Source: a virus. From it: DNA of 64,000 nucleotides. Every line of letters starts with the position of its first letter. The stretch's first letter is position 1. A program made the translations under genes and the position numbers. The DNA is taken from positions 248,001-312,000 of IMG/VR virus record IMGVR_UViG_3300027759_004177; one strand, 5' to 3'. Below are positions 53,867 to 62,631 of this stretch, piece by piece. The notes under the pieces are model-generated. The model saw only the letters and a program-made list of their open reading frames with translations. It was not told the DNA's origin and made no database searches.

Positions 53867-54549
53867 TAAATACTGATAACAAACAAAATTTAGAGGAAAC
53901 AGCAGTGGAAAATACACCAAAACAGCCCGACGATACGTCCGGAATTTATGTTCGTGGACATATCAAGATATTTGATCCGGAATCTGGCGAAGTCTACATT
54001 GACAAGTCCAACGCTATTCACTACGAAAACTTCAGTCGTGCATTGGCCAGTAGTGTTGCCAACAAAGGACAGAATTTTATCTATGAAATGGTGCTAGGTA
54101 ATGGCGGAACAAGTGTTGACACCACCGGTATCATCACATATCTTCCTACAAATACTTTGGGACAAAGCTCAAACTTGTACAATCCCACATTTAGTAAAAT
54201 AGTAGACAACACCGCGGTTGCAAATTTGGACCCAGTCAATAACAAAATGACTGTAGCACACATTCCTGGTACAATTTATACAGACATTCTAGTTACTTGT
54301 TTGCTAGACTACGGCGAGCCAAGTGGTCAAGCCCTGTTTGACAACAGTCAAAACTTAAACAGCGAATATGTGTTTGATGAATTAGGCCTGCGTGGTCGCA
54401 GTATAGATGGAACCACTGGGTTAACTTCAACTGGGTTGTTACTGACACACGTGGTATTTCATCCTGTACAAAAATCGTTAAACAGATTAATTCAAATAGA
54501 CTATACTGTGCGTATTCAAACCCTAACTAACCTTAGCTCGATAGGATAA
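53863..54549 (+). CDS. Virion structural protein after the giant gene (gp8-like position)
   Basis: This is a 228-residue protein if started at ATG 53863, which overlaps the giant-gene stop (ATGA). A GTG at 53905, with AGAGGAA seven bases upstream, would give 214 residues and fits better with a late motif GATAAATA at 53865-53872, so the start is uncertain. Conserved-looking blocks are YVRGHIKIFDPESGEVYIDK, NAIHYENFSRALASSVANKG, YEMVLGNGGTSVDTTGIITY and TGLLLTHVVFHPVQKSLNR. They resemble a structural protein found beside gp6/gp7 in T4-type marine phages. A baseplate or fibre-connector role is inferred. Confidence 0.65.
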   Translation: MINTDNKQNLEETAVENTPKQPDDTSGIYVRGHIKIFDPESGEVYIDKSNAIHYENFSRALASSVANKGQNFIYEMVLGNGGTSVDTTGIITYLPTNTLGQSSNLYNPTFSKIVDNTAVANLDPVNNKMTVAHIPGTIYTDILVTCLLDYGEPSGQALFDNSQNLNSEYVFDELGLRGRSIDGTTGLTSTGLLLTHVVFHPVQKSLNRLIQIDYTVRIQTLTNLSSIG

Positions 54550-54553
54550 TGCC

Positions 54554-56131
54554 ATGAGTTATATTGTTAACAAAACAGATGGATCAGTACTAACAACCTT
54601 ACTGGATGGTACTACCAACACCGAAACTGGATTAACTCTAATTGGTCGCAACTACACCAGCTACGGCGAAATTCAAAATGAAAATTTCATCAGATTGTTG
54701 GAAAATTTTGCCAGTACTTTGCCACCTGGACAAAGCGTAGGCTTTGCCCCAATTGCTGGACAGCTTTGGTGGGACACCACAAATCAACGACTCCGTGTTT
54801 ATAACGGATCAGAGTTTATTAACGTCAGCGAGCGAACAGTTGGAGCAACAGCACCTAGTGTAGTTAAAACAGGCGACCAATGGTGGGATACCGCAGACCA
54901 ACAACTAAAACTTTATAACGGCACCGCATGGATTGTGATAAATCCTCCATACTCTGCCACACAAGGTAAGAGTGGATCCTTGGTTGAAACAGTATCAGAT
55001 ACCAGTCTAATTTCTCATACTGTGGTCAACACCTACACCAACAATCGTTTAATTGCTGTATCCAGCTACGATCCGTCATTCCAGACTGGTGCATACAGTC
55101 AATTTAGTTTTATCAATCCTGGCATTACCCTGGCATCCAATGTGATGATACATGGTAATGTGACAAACAGTTTACAACTGGGTGGAACCTATGCCAATGC
55201 ATTTCCACGCACCACTGCAAGAACAAATTTTTTATCAGATCTTGGAGTTGCAGGCAACTTGGTAATTGGCAATGCCAACGTTTCGTACAGTAGCAATGCA
55301 TTTGTAGTGACCAATTCTGTACTTGGTGGCAACGTTGACATTTACGTCAACACCACACTAGGTAATACTCGTGCAGTTAGAATTAATGGCACCACTGGCA
55401 TGATCACTGTGTCTGCCAATCCAACCAACAATTTGGGTGTAGTGACCAAAACATACGCCGATGATATTCAATTGGCACTGAACACTAGCCTTGTGGCCAA
55501 CATAGCCAATGTCAATGCCAGTGTTGCTCAGTTACGTAGCGACTCATTTACGGCATTGACCACCAACGTCAGCATACTAACATCTGCTACCAATCAATTG
55601 CGTACAGATACCAATGCCAATGTTGCGGCCTTGGACACAGCATTCAAAGCCAATGTGTCCTCTATAGATTCTAACTTGGCCAACAAGACCACACGTATCG
55701 CAAGTCTTGAAAGTGACATAGTTCTCAAGTCTACCATTGCCAGTCCTGCATTTACAGGTACACCAACTGCTACAACACCAACAGCCAGTGATAACAGTAC
55801 ACGTATTGCAACCACAGCCTATGTGGATGCAGCCGATCTAATTGGTACCAACTATACCAATACCGTAGTCAATGCTCTAGCAATCACAACAGCAGCAAAT
55901 TTAGCTGTTGGCTTATCCAGTAAATCTAATATTGTCAGTCCATCATTTTCTGGAAACGCAACATCAGAGACCCCGGTATCAACAGATAATAGTACAAAGA
56001 TTGCAACCACAGCATTTGTTCGTGGTGCCATTACTGGCAATTTAACTCGTTGGCAAGGCAGTCGCTATACTGTAAGTACCAGCGGTCCCACTGGCGGAGA
56101 TGATGGAGATTTTTGGTTCCAGATCGGCTAG
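54554..56131 (+). CDS. Tail fibre paralogue A (shared N-terminus)
   Basis: This 525-residue protein has an N-terminal 90-residue block (MSYIVNKTDGSVLTTL, LIGRNYTSYGEIQNENFIRL, LLENFAS, AGQLWWDTTNQRLRVYNG) that is also present in the genes at 57523 and 59522. A second WWDTADQQLKLYNG copy follows near residue 115. The rest has SPAFTGTPTATTPTASDNST / IATTAYVD repeats and a short coiled segment (about 310-390), and the C-terminus ends with GPTGGDDGDFWFQIG. Shared N-termini with different C-termini are typical of a fibre family that docks at one virion site. It lies four bases after the previous gene. Confidence 0.75.
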   Translation: MSYIVNKTDGSVLTTLLDGTTNTETGLTLIGRNYTSYGEIQNENFIRLLENFASTLPPGQSVGFAPIAGQLWWDTTNQRLRVYNGSEFINVSERTVGATAPSVVKTGDQWWDTADQQLKLYNGTAWIVINPPYSATQGKSGSLVETVSDTSLISHTVVNTYTNNRLIAVSSYDPSFQTGAYSQFSFINPGITLASNVMIHGNVTNSLQLGGTYANAFPRTTARTNFLSDLGVAGNLVIGNANVSYSSNAFVVTNSVLGGNVDIYVNTTLGNTRAVRINGTTGMITVSANPTNNLGVVTKTYADDIQLALNTSLVANIANVNASVAQLRSDSFTALTTNVSILTSATNQLRTDTNANVAALDTAFKANVSSIDSNLANKTTRIASLESDIVLKSTIASPAFTGTPTATTPTASDNSTRIATTAYVDAADLIGTNYTNTVVNALAITTAANLAVGLSSKSNIVSPSFSGNATSETPVSTDNSTKIATTAFVRGAITGNLTRWQGSRYTVSTSGPTGGDDGDFWFQIG

Positions 56132-56134
56132 ACT

Positions 56135-57481
56135 ATGGCACGAGGAATCTTTCAAAAAATCAATGGTATATGGAAGCGGGTAATTGCTCCGTCGTATAAA
56201 GATAATGGCACGTGGAAATCCGTGCAAAAAGGATTTGTTAAACGAGACGGAGTTTGGCAACAGTTCTACCCCAGCGATGTCATTGCTGATATATTGGTAG
56301 TAGGTGGAGGCGGCGGTGGTGGAGTTGGTTATGGATATGAAGGCGGTGGTGGTGGCGGAGCCGGCGGAGTTGTATTCCAGGAAGATCAAACTTTATCGGT
56401 ACTAAACGGCAACAACTACACAATTAAAGTTGGCACAGGTGGCGGCGCCAATGAATCAGGCACATACAGCCTATTTGGCACAGGTGGTATCACATTAACA
56501 AACACAGTAACTCCGGCTGTGTACGCAGGCACATACCCAGCGTACAATGGATTTTTAAACACATACGGAGTCTGGACTCATCCAGGCATGGCTGGTGCTG
56601 CCGTTGGCACAGTATCAGCTACATACACCACACAGATACAAACAGGTCAAGATTACACTTTACGAGTCAGTGCCGACAATGCTATAGATGTTAGCATCGA
56701 CGGCAACGCAGTTGGGTCAAATGGCGATTGGGGAACATATAACGATTATCGTGTAACATTAGCATTTGGCGTTCATACTATAGTTTGTACAGCAACAAAC
56801 TGGGGCGGCCCTGCCATGTTTGCTGCAGCACTATATGATCCACAGGAACGAGTGGTTTGGGATACCAGAGCACCTATAAATTACCCTGTTGTTGTTGTAG
56901 AAAGCGGAATCACTGCATTGGGTGGCGGTAATGGCGGTTGGGGGACTTCCAATCAGACAGCAGGCTCGGGAGCCAGCGGTGGCGGCGGGTGCGGATTTGT
57001 GTATACACATGAAGGTGGCGCAGGATATCCAGGACAAGGATATGAAGGCGGTACAGGAATATGGCAAGGATTTGGCCAAGCTGGGGGTGGCGGTGGTGGT
57101 GGATTTGCTGGCGCCGGACAAGGTAGTAACGGATTTGCTGGCGGAGCAGGCGGACCCGGAATTACTATATTGGGATTTAGTGTAGGCGGTGGCGGTGGTG
57201 GTGGCTATGGAAATCGAAGCCCATATGGTAGTGGTCCAGGCGGTCCGGGAGGCTCCGGCGGCGGAGGCGATGGAAACGGTGTAGATGCACAAGCCAATAC
57301 TGGTGGCGGCGGTGGTGGTGGTCTGCACGGGGGTCAAACATCGGGTGGGCGTGGTGGCGATGGTATTGTAGTGGTACAATATGCCGGTGCACCAGCATTT
57401 ACAGGTGGTACAATTACCTATGATAACGGAATAACCACACATGTTTTCACTTCTAGCGGTTCGCTAACAGCATTAGGATAA
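56135..57481 (+). CDS. Glycine-rich adhesin-like protein with PA14-like insert
   Basis: This 448-residue protein opens with GTWKSVQKGFVKRDGVWQQF-type repeats (about 20-50). Two glycine-rich regions follow (about 55-80 and 265-410, with runs of five to seven Gly), like the polyglycine loops of gp38-type adhesins and glycine-rich phage tip proteins. Between them residues about 130-250 form a distinct beta domain (GTYPAYNGFLNTYGVW, TGQDYTLRVSADNAIDVSID, YNDYRVTLAFGVHTIVCTAT) resembling PA14/lectin-type sugar-binding domains. It is immediately downstream of fibre A. A receptor-binding tip role is inferred; specificity cannot be read from sequence. Confidence 0.7.
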   Translation: MARGIFQKINGIWKRVIAPSYKDNGTWKSVQKGFVKRDGVWQQFYPSDVIADILVVGGGGGGGVGYGYEGGGGGGAGGVVFQEDQTLSVLNGNNYTIKVGTGGGANESGTYSLFGTGGITLTNTVTPAVYAGTYPAYNGFLNTYGVWTHPGMAGAAVGTVSATYTTQIQTGQDYTLRVSADNAIDVSIDGNAVGSNGDWGTYNDYRVTLAFGVHTIVCTATNWGGPAMFAAALYDPQERVVWDTRAPINYPVVVVESGITALGGGNGGWGTSNQTAGSGASGGGGCGFVYTHEGGAGYPGQGYEGGTGIWQGFGQAGGGGGGGFAGAGQGSNGFAGGAGGPGITILGFSVGGGGGGGYGNRSPYGSGPGGPGGSGGGGDGNGVDAQANTGGGGGGGLHGGQTSGGRGGDGIVVVQYAGAPAFTGGTITYDNGITTHVFTSSGSLTALG

Positions 57482-57488
57482 TATTGGC

Positions 57489-57496
57489 GATAAATA
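57489..57496 (+). promoter_or_regulatory. T4-type late promoter (GATAAATA)
   Basis: GATAAATA 27 bases upstream of the ATG at 57523, in the 41-base gap after the glycine-rich adhesin. It makes fibre B and its neighbours a late unit. Confidence 0.65.
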
Positions 57497-57522
57497 AGTT
57501 AATATAATTAAGAAATTACAAT

Positions 57523-59493
57523 ATGCCATATCAAATTAACAAAACAGACGGAACGGTATTAACAACAATTGCCGATGGAACTAGAGATACTACTACTAGT
57601 TTGAGTCTAGCTGGCCCAAATTTTGTTGGATATGGAGAATACTTGAATGAAAATCTAGTAGGTTTACTAGAAAATTTTGCCAGTAACACAGCCCCAAGTT
57701 CGGTCAATTTGCAGGGACAGTTATGGTACGATAAGAATGCACAGATTCTAAAAGTTTTCACACCACAAGGTTATGTGGCAGTTTCGGGAGTTACAAACTC
57801 AGGTAGCCAACCAGCCCTGGGCAAAAACGGTGATATCTGGTTTAACACATCCACTGAGCAAATGTACGTGTACGACAACAGTGGAACAACACCAGGATTT
57901 AAAATTGTAGGTCCTGCATATACCAAACAGCAAGGTGTCAGCGGAGCAGTCCCCGTTACTGTAGAAGATGGTTCAATCAGTGGCACATATCATAATATTT
58001 TAAAACTACAGTATGGCAACGTAACCTATGCCACTGTCAGTGCAGATTCTGCATTCTTACCAACACCGGCTATTCCAGGTTTTAGTTTTGTCAATCCTGG
58101 AATCACATTCAGTAGCAATGTAAATAATCCCACTGTCAATGCCAATGTTATAACCGGTGGCGCCAGTGGTTTGGTCATGGTAGATATCGTCAATCGTCAA
58201 TTGCAAGGAACCTTACACGGCAACGTGGTAGCCACAACATTGAGTGGTACATTAACTGGCAATGTCATTGGTAATTTAACTGGTAATGTAGTGGCCACAA
58301 CGCTACGCGGTAACCTAACTGGTAATGTTTCTGCAACAGTTACATATTCCGCAAACTTCAGTAGCGGCAATGCTGTAATCACTGGCGGATATGCACAAAA
58401 TTTAACTAATGTGTCAGCCGCAATTGGTACCATAACAACATTATCTAGTACTACCGGTCAAGCAACCAACTTTAGCTCAAGCAATGTTTTAGTCACCGGT
58501 GGTGCAGTTACAGGACTACTTAACTTTTCAACCTTGGTTGGACAAAGTACAAACTTTAGCAGTGGTAACATACGTGTGACTGGTGGTAGTGCTACAGGAT
58601 TGCTTAATTTTTCAACTTCCTATGGTCAAAGCACAAACTTTAGCTCAAGCAACATTTTGGTCACCGGCGGTAGTGCTACAGGATTGACTAATTTCTCAGC
58701 CACAACAGGACAAGCAACTAATTTTAGTTCGGATAATATTTCGGTTACCGGTGGAAGCGCCACAGGACTAACCGCATACAGTGGCACAACTGGTCAAGCA
58801 ACCAACTTTAGCTCAAGTAATATTTTGGTTAGTGGTGGCAATGTGTCGGGTGTCGCTGGCGTCAATAACACATTTACGTTGGCTAACTTGGTTACTTCAG
58901 TGGCTACAACAAAAACTGCCAATGATAACACTACAGCAGTAGCCACAACAGCATTTGTACACGCAGTTTTACCCACTGGTATAATTGTGATGTGGAACAG
59001 CACAGCAGCCAGCATACCTGCAGGATGGCAGTTATGTAACGGTAGTAATGGAACTCCAGACCTGCGTGGACAATTTGTTGTGGGCGCCGGTGGCTCGTAC
59101 ACACCAGGCGACACAGGCGGCGCATCTTCAGTAACTTTAAGTGCCAATGCCATGCCAATACATACACACGAATTAACAGGATCGCTAACAACTGGATCAG
59201 CTGGTGGCCATACACATACAGTGAATGATCCTGGACATGCACACACTATAGACGGTCTTAATATTACAAGTGGTGCAGGTGCTCAGTCGGGTTCAGGTTT
59301 TAACACAAGTGCAGCTACATTTAATACATCATCGGCCAGCACAAGCATTCAGATTAATGCTGCATTAGATCACACACATTCATTAACTTTGAGTGGAAAT
59401 ACTCAAAGCACAGGCGGTACCGGCGGAACTACGCAACCGCACGAAAATCGTCCTCCGTACTACGCCCTATGTTACATCCAGAAAATGTACTAA
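57523..59493 (+). CDS. Tail fibre paralogue B with tail-collar domain
   Basis: This 656-residue protein starts with the shared fibre anchor (MPYQINKTDGTVLTTIADGT, YGEYLNENLVGLLENFAS). Five tandem 28-residue repeats (GQ-x-TNFSSxNxxVTGGxxTGL) lie at about residues 312-445. The C-terminus is a phage tail-collar domain: GWQLCNGSNGTPDLRGQFVVG near 505-525, then His-rich segments IHTHEL, GHTHTV and GHAHTI, and HENRPPYYALCYIQK. In T4 gp12 and relatives, His residues of this domain bind metal and the trimeric tip contacts the receptor. Metal binding here is inferred. It has its own late promoter. Confidence 0.82.
   Translation: MPYQINKTDGTVLTTIADGTRDTTTSLSLAGPNFVGYGEYLNENLVGLLENFASNTAPSSVNLQGQLWYDKNAQILKVFTPQGYVAVSGVTNSGSQPALGKNGDIWFNTSTEQMYVYDNSGTTPGFKIVGPAYTKQQGVSGAVPVTVEDGSISGTYHNILKLQYGNVTYATVSADSAFLPTPAIPGFSFVNPGITFSSNVNNPTVNANVITGGASGLVMVDIVNRQLQGTLHGNVVATTLSGTLTGNVIGNLTGNVVATTLRGNLTGNVSATVTYSANFSSGNAVITGGYAQNLTNVSAAIGTITTLSSTTGQATNFSSSNVLVTGGAVTGLLNFSTLVGQSTNFSSGNIRVTGGSATGLLNFSTSYGQSTNFSSSNILVTGGSATGLTNFSATTGQATNFSSDNISVTGGSATGLTAYSGTTGQATNFSSSNILVSGGNVSGVAGVNNTFTLANLVTSVATTKTANDNTTAVATTAFVHAVLPTGIIVMWNSTAASIPAGWQLCNGSNGTPDLRGQFVVGAGGSYTPGDTGGASSVTLSANAMPIHTHELTGSLTTGSAGGHTHTVNDPGHAHTIDGLNITSGAGAQSGSGFNTSAATFNTSSASTSIQINAALDHTHSLTLSGNTQSTGGTGGTTQPHENRPPYYALCYIQKMY
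58456..58860 (+). repeat. Five tandem 84-base repeats inside fibre B
   Basis: Repeats start with GGTCAA or GGACAA at 84-base spacing (58456, 58540, 58624, 58708, 58792). Each encodes 28 residues with TNFSS-x-N-x-x-V(T/S)GG, and the last is slightly shortened. The DNA is similar enough for recombination to change repeat number. They probably form a shaft of the trimeric fibre. Confidence 0.8.
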
Positions 59494-59521
59494 ATACTAA
59501 GATAATCAAAGCGAAAAAAAC

Positions 59522-61516
59522 ATGGCATACACAATTAATTTAACCAATGGTACAGAAATAGTCGCAGGCGGTCTTTCCGACGGCTCTGTAGATACCAGTG
59601 CCACCAGTTTAACTCTAATTGGTAAAAACTATGCTGGCTACGGCGAAATTCTAAACGAAAATCTAGTGCACCTACTGGAAAATTTTGCCAGTCCAAATTC
59701 GGGTGCCACTTCAGGCCCACCCAATCCTTTAGCCGGACAGCTTTGGTGGGACACAACCAATAACATTTTACGTGTGTATTCGGGCACAAGCTGGAAAATT
59801 TCAACTGGTGCTACCAGTGCTCCATTTTCAAGCCCTCCGGGAGATTTAAGTGCTCTAGGCGGGGACTTATGGTTTGATAGTACCAATCAACAGTTAAAAA
59901 TATACTCTGGAGCCAATTGGGTAACAGTAGGTCCTGCTGCAACACCGGTCACAGGTGACACAGGTGCTTTCCCGAGTGTAATGACAGATACACTGGGCGG
60001 TAGCCATATTGTTACACAGATTAGAATTGCTGGTGTTCCTTATATGATCGTCAGCAAAGACACTTTTCCCAGTGCCCTAGCAGGATTCAGCACAGTTAGA
60101 GCTGGTATTAATTTTAGTACTATTGCCAGTCCAGTTATGGGCATCAACACACAAGATATCAATGCCACGGCCAGCACCTTGGTCCAACGCGACTCATCTG
60201 CAGGCATCACTGGTGCTGGAATTACAGGTACAATATTGACTGGTACCAACTACATTACTTCGCCAACTGTTATTGCGACAACCTCATTCAATGGAAATAT
60301 TGCCGGCAATGTTACCGCAGACCTAGTAGAAGCAAGCACTATTCGTGCGTCTGGTATCAGTGCTACGGGAGGATACACAGGCACACTATTGACTGCCAGC
60401 CAACCAAACGTGACCGGACTTGGCACTCTTACTGCACTCAATGTTAATGGCAACGTGGCCATAACTGCTGCAAGTGCCATACTCAACGGCAGTCCAATTG
60501 CTAGAATTGGCGATCCTGCCAACTTTAGTTCTATCAACAGCACACCAATTGGCAATGCTGTGCCCAGTACCGGAGCATTTACCACACTAACAGCATCGGC
60601 CCTGACCACAACAGCGGCATTGACATCCAATGGTACTATTATTGCCAGTACTGTACAGGCTGGAACCATTGGTAATTCAGGCGCAGTACTGTTTGGCACA
60701 TTGAACTCATCAAGTGCAAGCCAGCCTAACCTTACCACAGCATCAGCTTTGGTCAGCGTGGGCAACGTTACTACTGGTACATGGAGTGCTACCACAGTAC
60801 AACCACAATATGGTGGTACAGGCGTCAACAATGGCACAAGAACAATTACCCTGGGCGGTAGCCTAACAACCACAGCCGCTTGGACACTTAATCAAAACGT
60901 TGAAATTAATTCTAGCCCAACCTTGCGTGGCACAAACTTTAACAGCATTCCAAATGGTGCTTTGATCAACAGCGGTATTGTTATCAACGGAATCAGTGTA
61001 GCTCTAGGCGGTACCTATAGTCAAACTTTAGTATCGAGTGTTACAGGAACAGCCAATCAAGTTATTACCAGTGCGGCATCAGGAAACATTACTCTAAGCA
61101 CACCACAAGATATTGGAACAGCGAGTAGCGTACGATTTGGTAGTTTGGGCATTGGTACAGCAGCTTCAGGAACCACCGGTGAAATACGTGCCACCAATAA
61201 CGTAGTTGCTTATTACTCAGACGATAGACTAAAAACTCGTTTGGGTCGAATTGAAAACGCCCTGGACAAGATATGTAGTTTGGAAGGTTTCTACTATGAA
61301 GCCAATCAAACTGCACAAGATTTGGGTTACGCTGTTCAACGTGAAATGGGTATCAGTGCCCAAAGCACACAATTGGTAGCACCCGAAATTGTTAAACCGG
61401 CTCCGATCGACGACCGGTATTTGACCGTACAATACGAGCGTCTTGCTCCGTTGATCATTGAAGCCATCAAAGAGTTACGTGTTGAAATTGATGCTTTGAA
61501 AGCAAAAATTAAATAA
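59522..61516 (+). CDS. Tail fibre paralogue C with S74 self-cleaving chaperone domain
   Basis: This 664-residue protein has the shared fibre anchor at its N-terminus (TSLTLIGKNYAGYGEILNEN, LVHLLENFAS, AGQLWWDTTN). The centre is a beta-rich shaft with INSTPIGNAVPSTGAFTTL, a segment also used by the fibre at 7733-9463. The last 99 residues form a peptidase S74 intramolecular chaperone: YYSDDRLKTRLGRIENALDK, with the catalytic dyad pattern S-D-x-x-L-K (Ser566, Lys571), then FYYEANQ, QTAQDLGYAVQ, and the C-terminal helix LIIEAIKELRVEIDALKAK. Such domains promote trimer folding and then cut themselves off. Cleavage before Ser566 would leave a fibre of about 565 residues. Confidence 0.85.
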   Translation: MAYTINLTNGTEIVAGGLSDGSVDTSATSLTLIGKNYAGYGEILNENLVHLLENFASPNSGATSGPPNPLAGQLWWDTTNNILRVYSGTSWKISTGATSAPFSSPPGDLSALGGDLWFDSTNQQLKIYSGANWVTVGPAATPVTGDTGAFPSVMTDTLGGSHIVTQIRIAGVPYMIVSKDTFPSALAGFSTVRAGINFSTIASPVMGINTQDINATASTLVQRDSSAGITGAGITGTILTGTNYITSPTVIATTSFNGNIAGNVTADLVEASTIRASGISATGGYTGTLLTASQPNVTGLGTLTALNVNGNVAITAASAILNGSPIARIGDPANFSSINSTPIGNAVPSTGAFTTLTASALTTTAALTSNGTIIASTVQAGTIGNSGAVLFGTLNSSSASQPNLTTASALVSVGNVTTGTWSATTVQPQYGGTGVNNGTRTITLGGSLTTTAAWTLNQNVEINSSPTLRGTNFNSIPNGALINSGIVINGISVALGGTYSQTLVSSVTGTANQVITSAASGNITLSTPQDIGTASSVRFGSLGIGTAASGTTGEIRATNNVVAYYSDDRLKTRLGRIENALDKICSLEGFYYEANQTAQDLGYAVQREMGISAQSTQLVAPEIVKPAPIDDRYLTVQYERLAPLIIEAIKELRVEIDALKAKIK

Positions 61517-61557
61517 AACACTACAAAAAGATAAGTAATATAAACAGGAAATAAACT

Positions 61558-62553
61558 ATGAGTTATGCACAAGGTGATATAATTGATGCCTCAGACTATA
61601 ATAATCTGATAGGAACGGACCCTAGCAGTACCACCAATCGTATCAACACCATATGGGCCACGGGTTCAGGAAGTGCCGGATATGGACAAACCGCTATAAG
61701 CCAGGTCAGCACTGGCGGTGTGGTCACAGCCACACAATGGGCCAGTTTAATTAACACCTTAAACAGTATCAGAACACACCAAACGGGCTCTGGGTCAGGT
61801 ATTACCGCAGTTGTATCTGGTAACAAAATTGATTTTTTAAGTAACCTAACCACAGTGATTGCTGCTGGATACACTTCAAGATTGGCATTTGCCTCAAACT
61901 CTGCTGTAACTGCAGCCGTGGGCGGTACCCTAAGCACAGCATGGACAGTAACAGTTACCCCTCCCGGCTCAAATCCCCCCGCTGGCGGATCCAGCATAAC
62001 CAGTGTGACTAGAGGATTTGGCACTAGATGTACTTTTGCCAGCGCCGATCAAGCACGTTACTTCTTCAATGCTGGTGGCCGTTTAAAATTAAATCTCAGT
62101 GCTACACAAAACTCTAGTACTACTGCTCGTACCAATGAAATTATTAGTTTGGTGGGTTTTGCTGGTGGCGTAGCCACATTTGGTGCCAACACCAATGGCG
62201 GTCGTACTGGCGCAGGTGCCACATTGGTCACCAATGATACCACCGACGGCTACTGGACCAGCACATTCAATTCCAATAACACCATTATTGATATTACCAG
62301 CACCACAACCAACTACACATCAGACAAAATTTATGTTTATGTAAATCCCAATGGTAACCAAGGCAGCTACAACGGCAACGGCGCCAATGTAGATTTTTGG
62401 ACTGTTATCCAAACCTTCTCTGGTGGCGACAACGGTACCTACAGTTTTGATGACTCATTTGGTGTCAACGTGATTCGAACCGTTGATATTAGCTGGCCAG
62501 AAACCACAAACCTAAGTAATACCTGGGGTGCGGTAACAGTTACTTCAATTTAA
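61558..62553 (+). CDS. Virion structural protein, unknown location
   Basis: This 331-residue protein begins MSYAQGDIIDASDYNNLIGT. It shows GYGQTAISQVSTGGVVTATQ and WASLINTLNSIRTHQTGSGS, an N-terminal pattern frequent among structural genes of T4-type phages. The rest is Thr/Ser/Asn-rich with YFFNAGGRLKLNLSAT and a C-terminal beta region, and no motif is recognised. It is the last gene of the plus-strand fibre block. A hairpin with a T-rich tail (62582-62613) follows. The fibre or baseplate association is inferred. Confidence 0.65.
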   Translation: MSYAQGDIIDASDYNNLIGTDPSSTTNRINTIWATGSGSAGYGQTAISQVSTGGVVTATQWASLINTLNSIRTHQTGSGSGITAVVSGNKIDFLSNLTTVIAAGYTSRLAFASNSAVTAAVGGTLSTAWTVTVTPPGSNPPAGGSSITSVTRGFGTRCTFASADQARYFFNAGGRLKLNLSATQNSSTTARTNEIISLVGFAGGVATFGANTNGGRTGAGATLVTNDTTDGYWTSTFNSNNTIIDITSTTTNYTSDKIYVYVNPNGNQGSYNGNGANVDFWTVIQTFSGGDNGTYSFDDSFGVNVIRTVDISWPETTNLSNTWGAVTVTSI

Positions 62554-62561
62554 TTTTCCTA

Positions 62562-62614
62562 GTCAACCCAGTTGACAAACCGGCATAGTTAGTGTAAACT
62601 ATACTATGCCTTTA
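62562..62614 (+). promoter_or_regulatory. Overlapping sigma-70-type promoter, operator-like repeat and terminator-like hairpin
   Basis: TTGACA (62572-62577), a 17-base spacer and TAAACT (62595-62600) form a good host-type promoter for the gene at 62632. GTCAAC CCA GTTGAC (62562-62576) overlaps the -35 and could be an operator. GGCATAGTTAGT / ACTA-t-ACTATGCC (62582-62610, loop GTAA) is a long hairpin followed by TTTATTCT, able to terminate the upstream unit. All three occupy the same 50 bases. Confidence 0.6.
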
Positions 62615-62631
62615 TTCTATCCATTTTAACT

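Noticed and set aside
57177-57398. His-rich minus-strand open frame opposite the glycine-rich adhesin
   Set aside because: It is the complement of GGT/GGC codons. Low-complexity shadow with no ribosome site.
58456-58860. CRISPR-like array
   Set aside because: The 84-base repeats are contiguous, in frame and coding, with no unique spacers.
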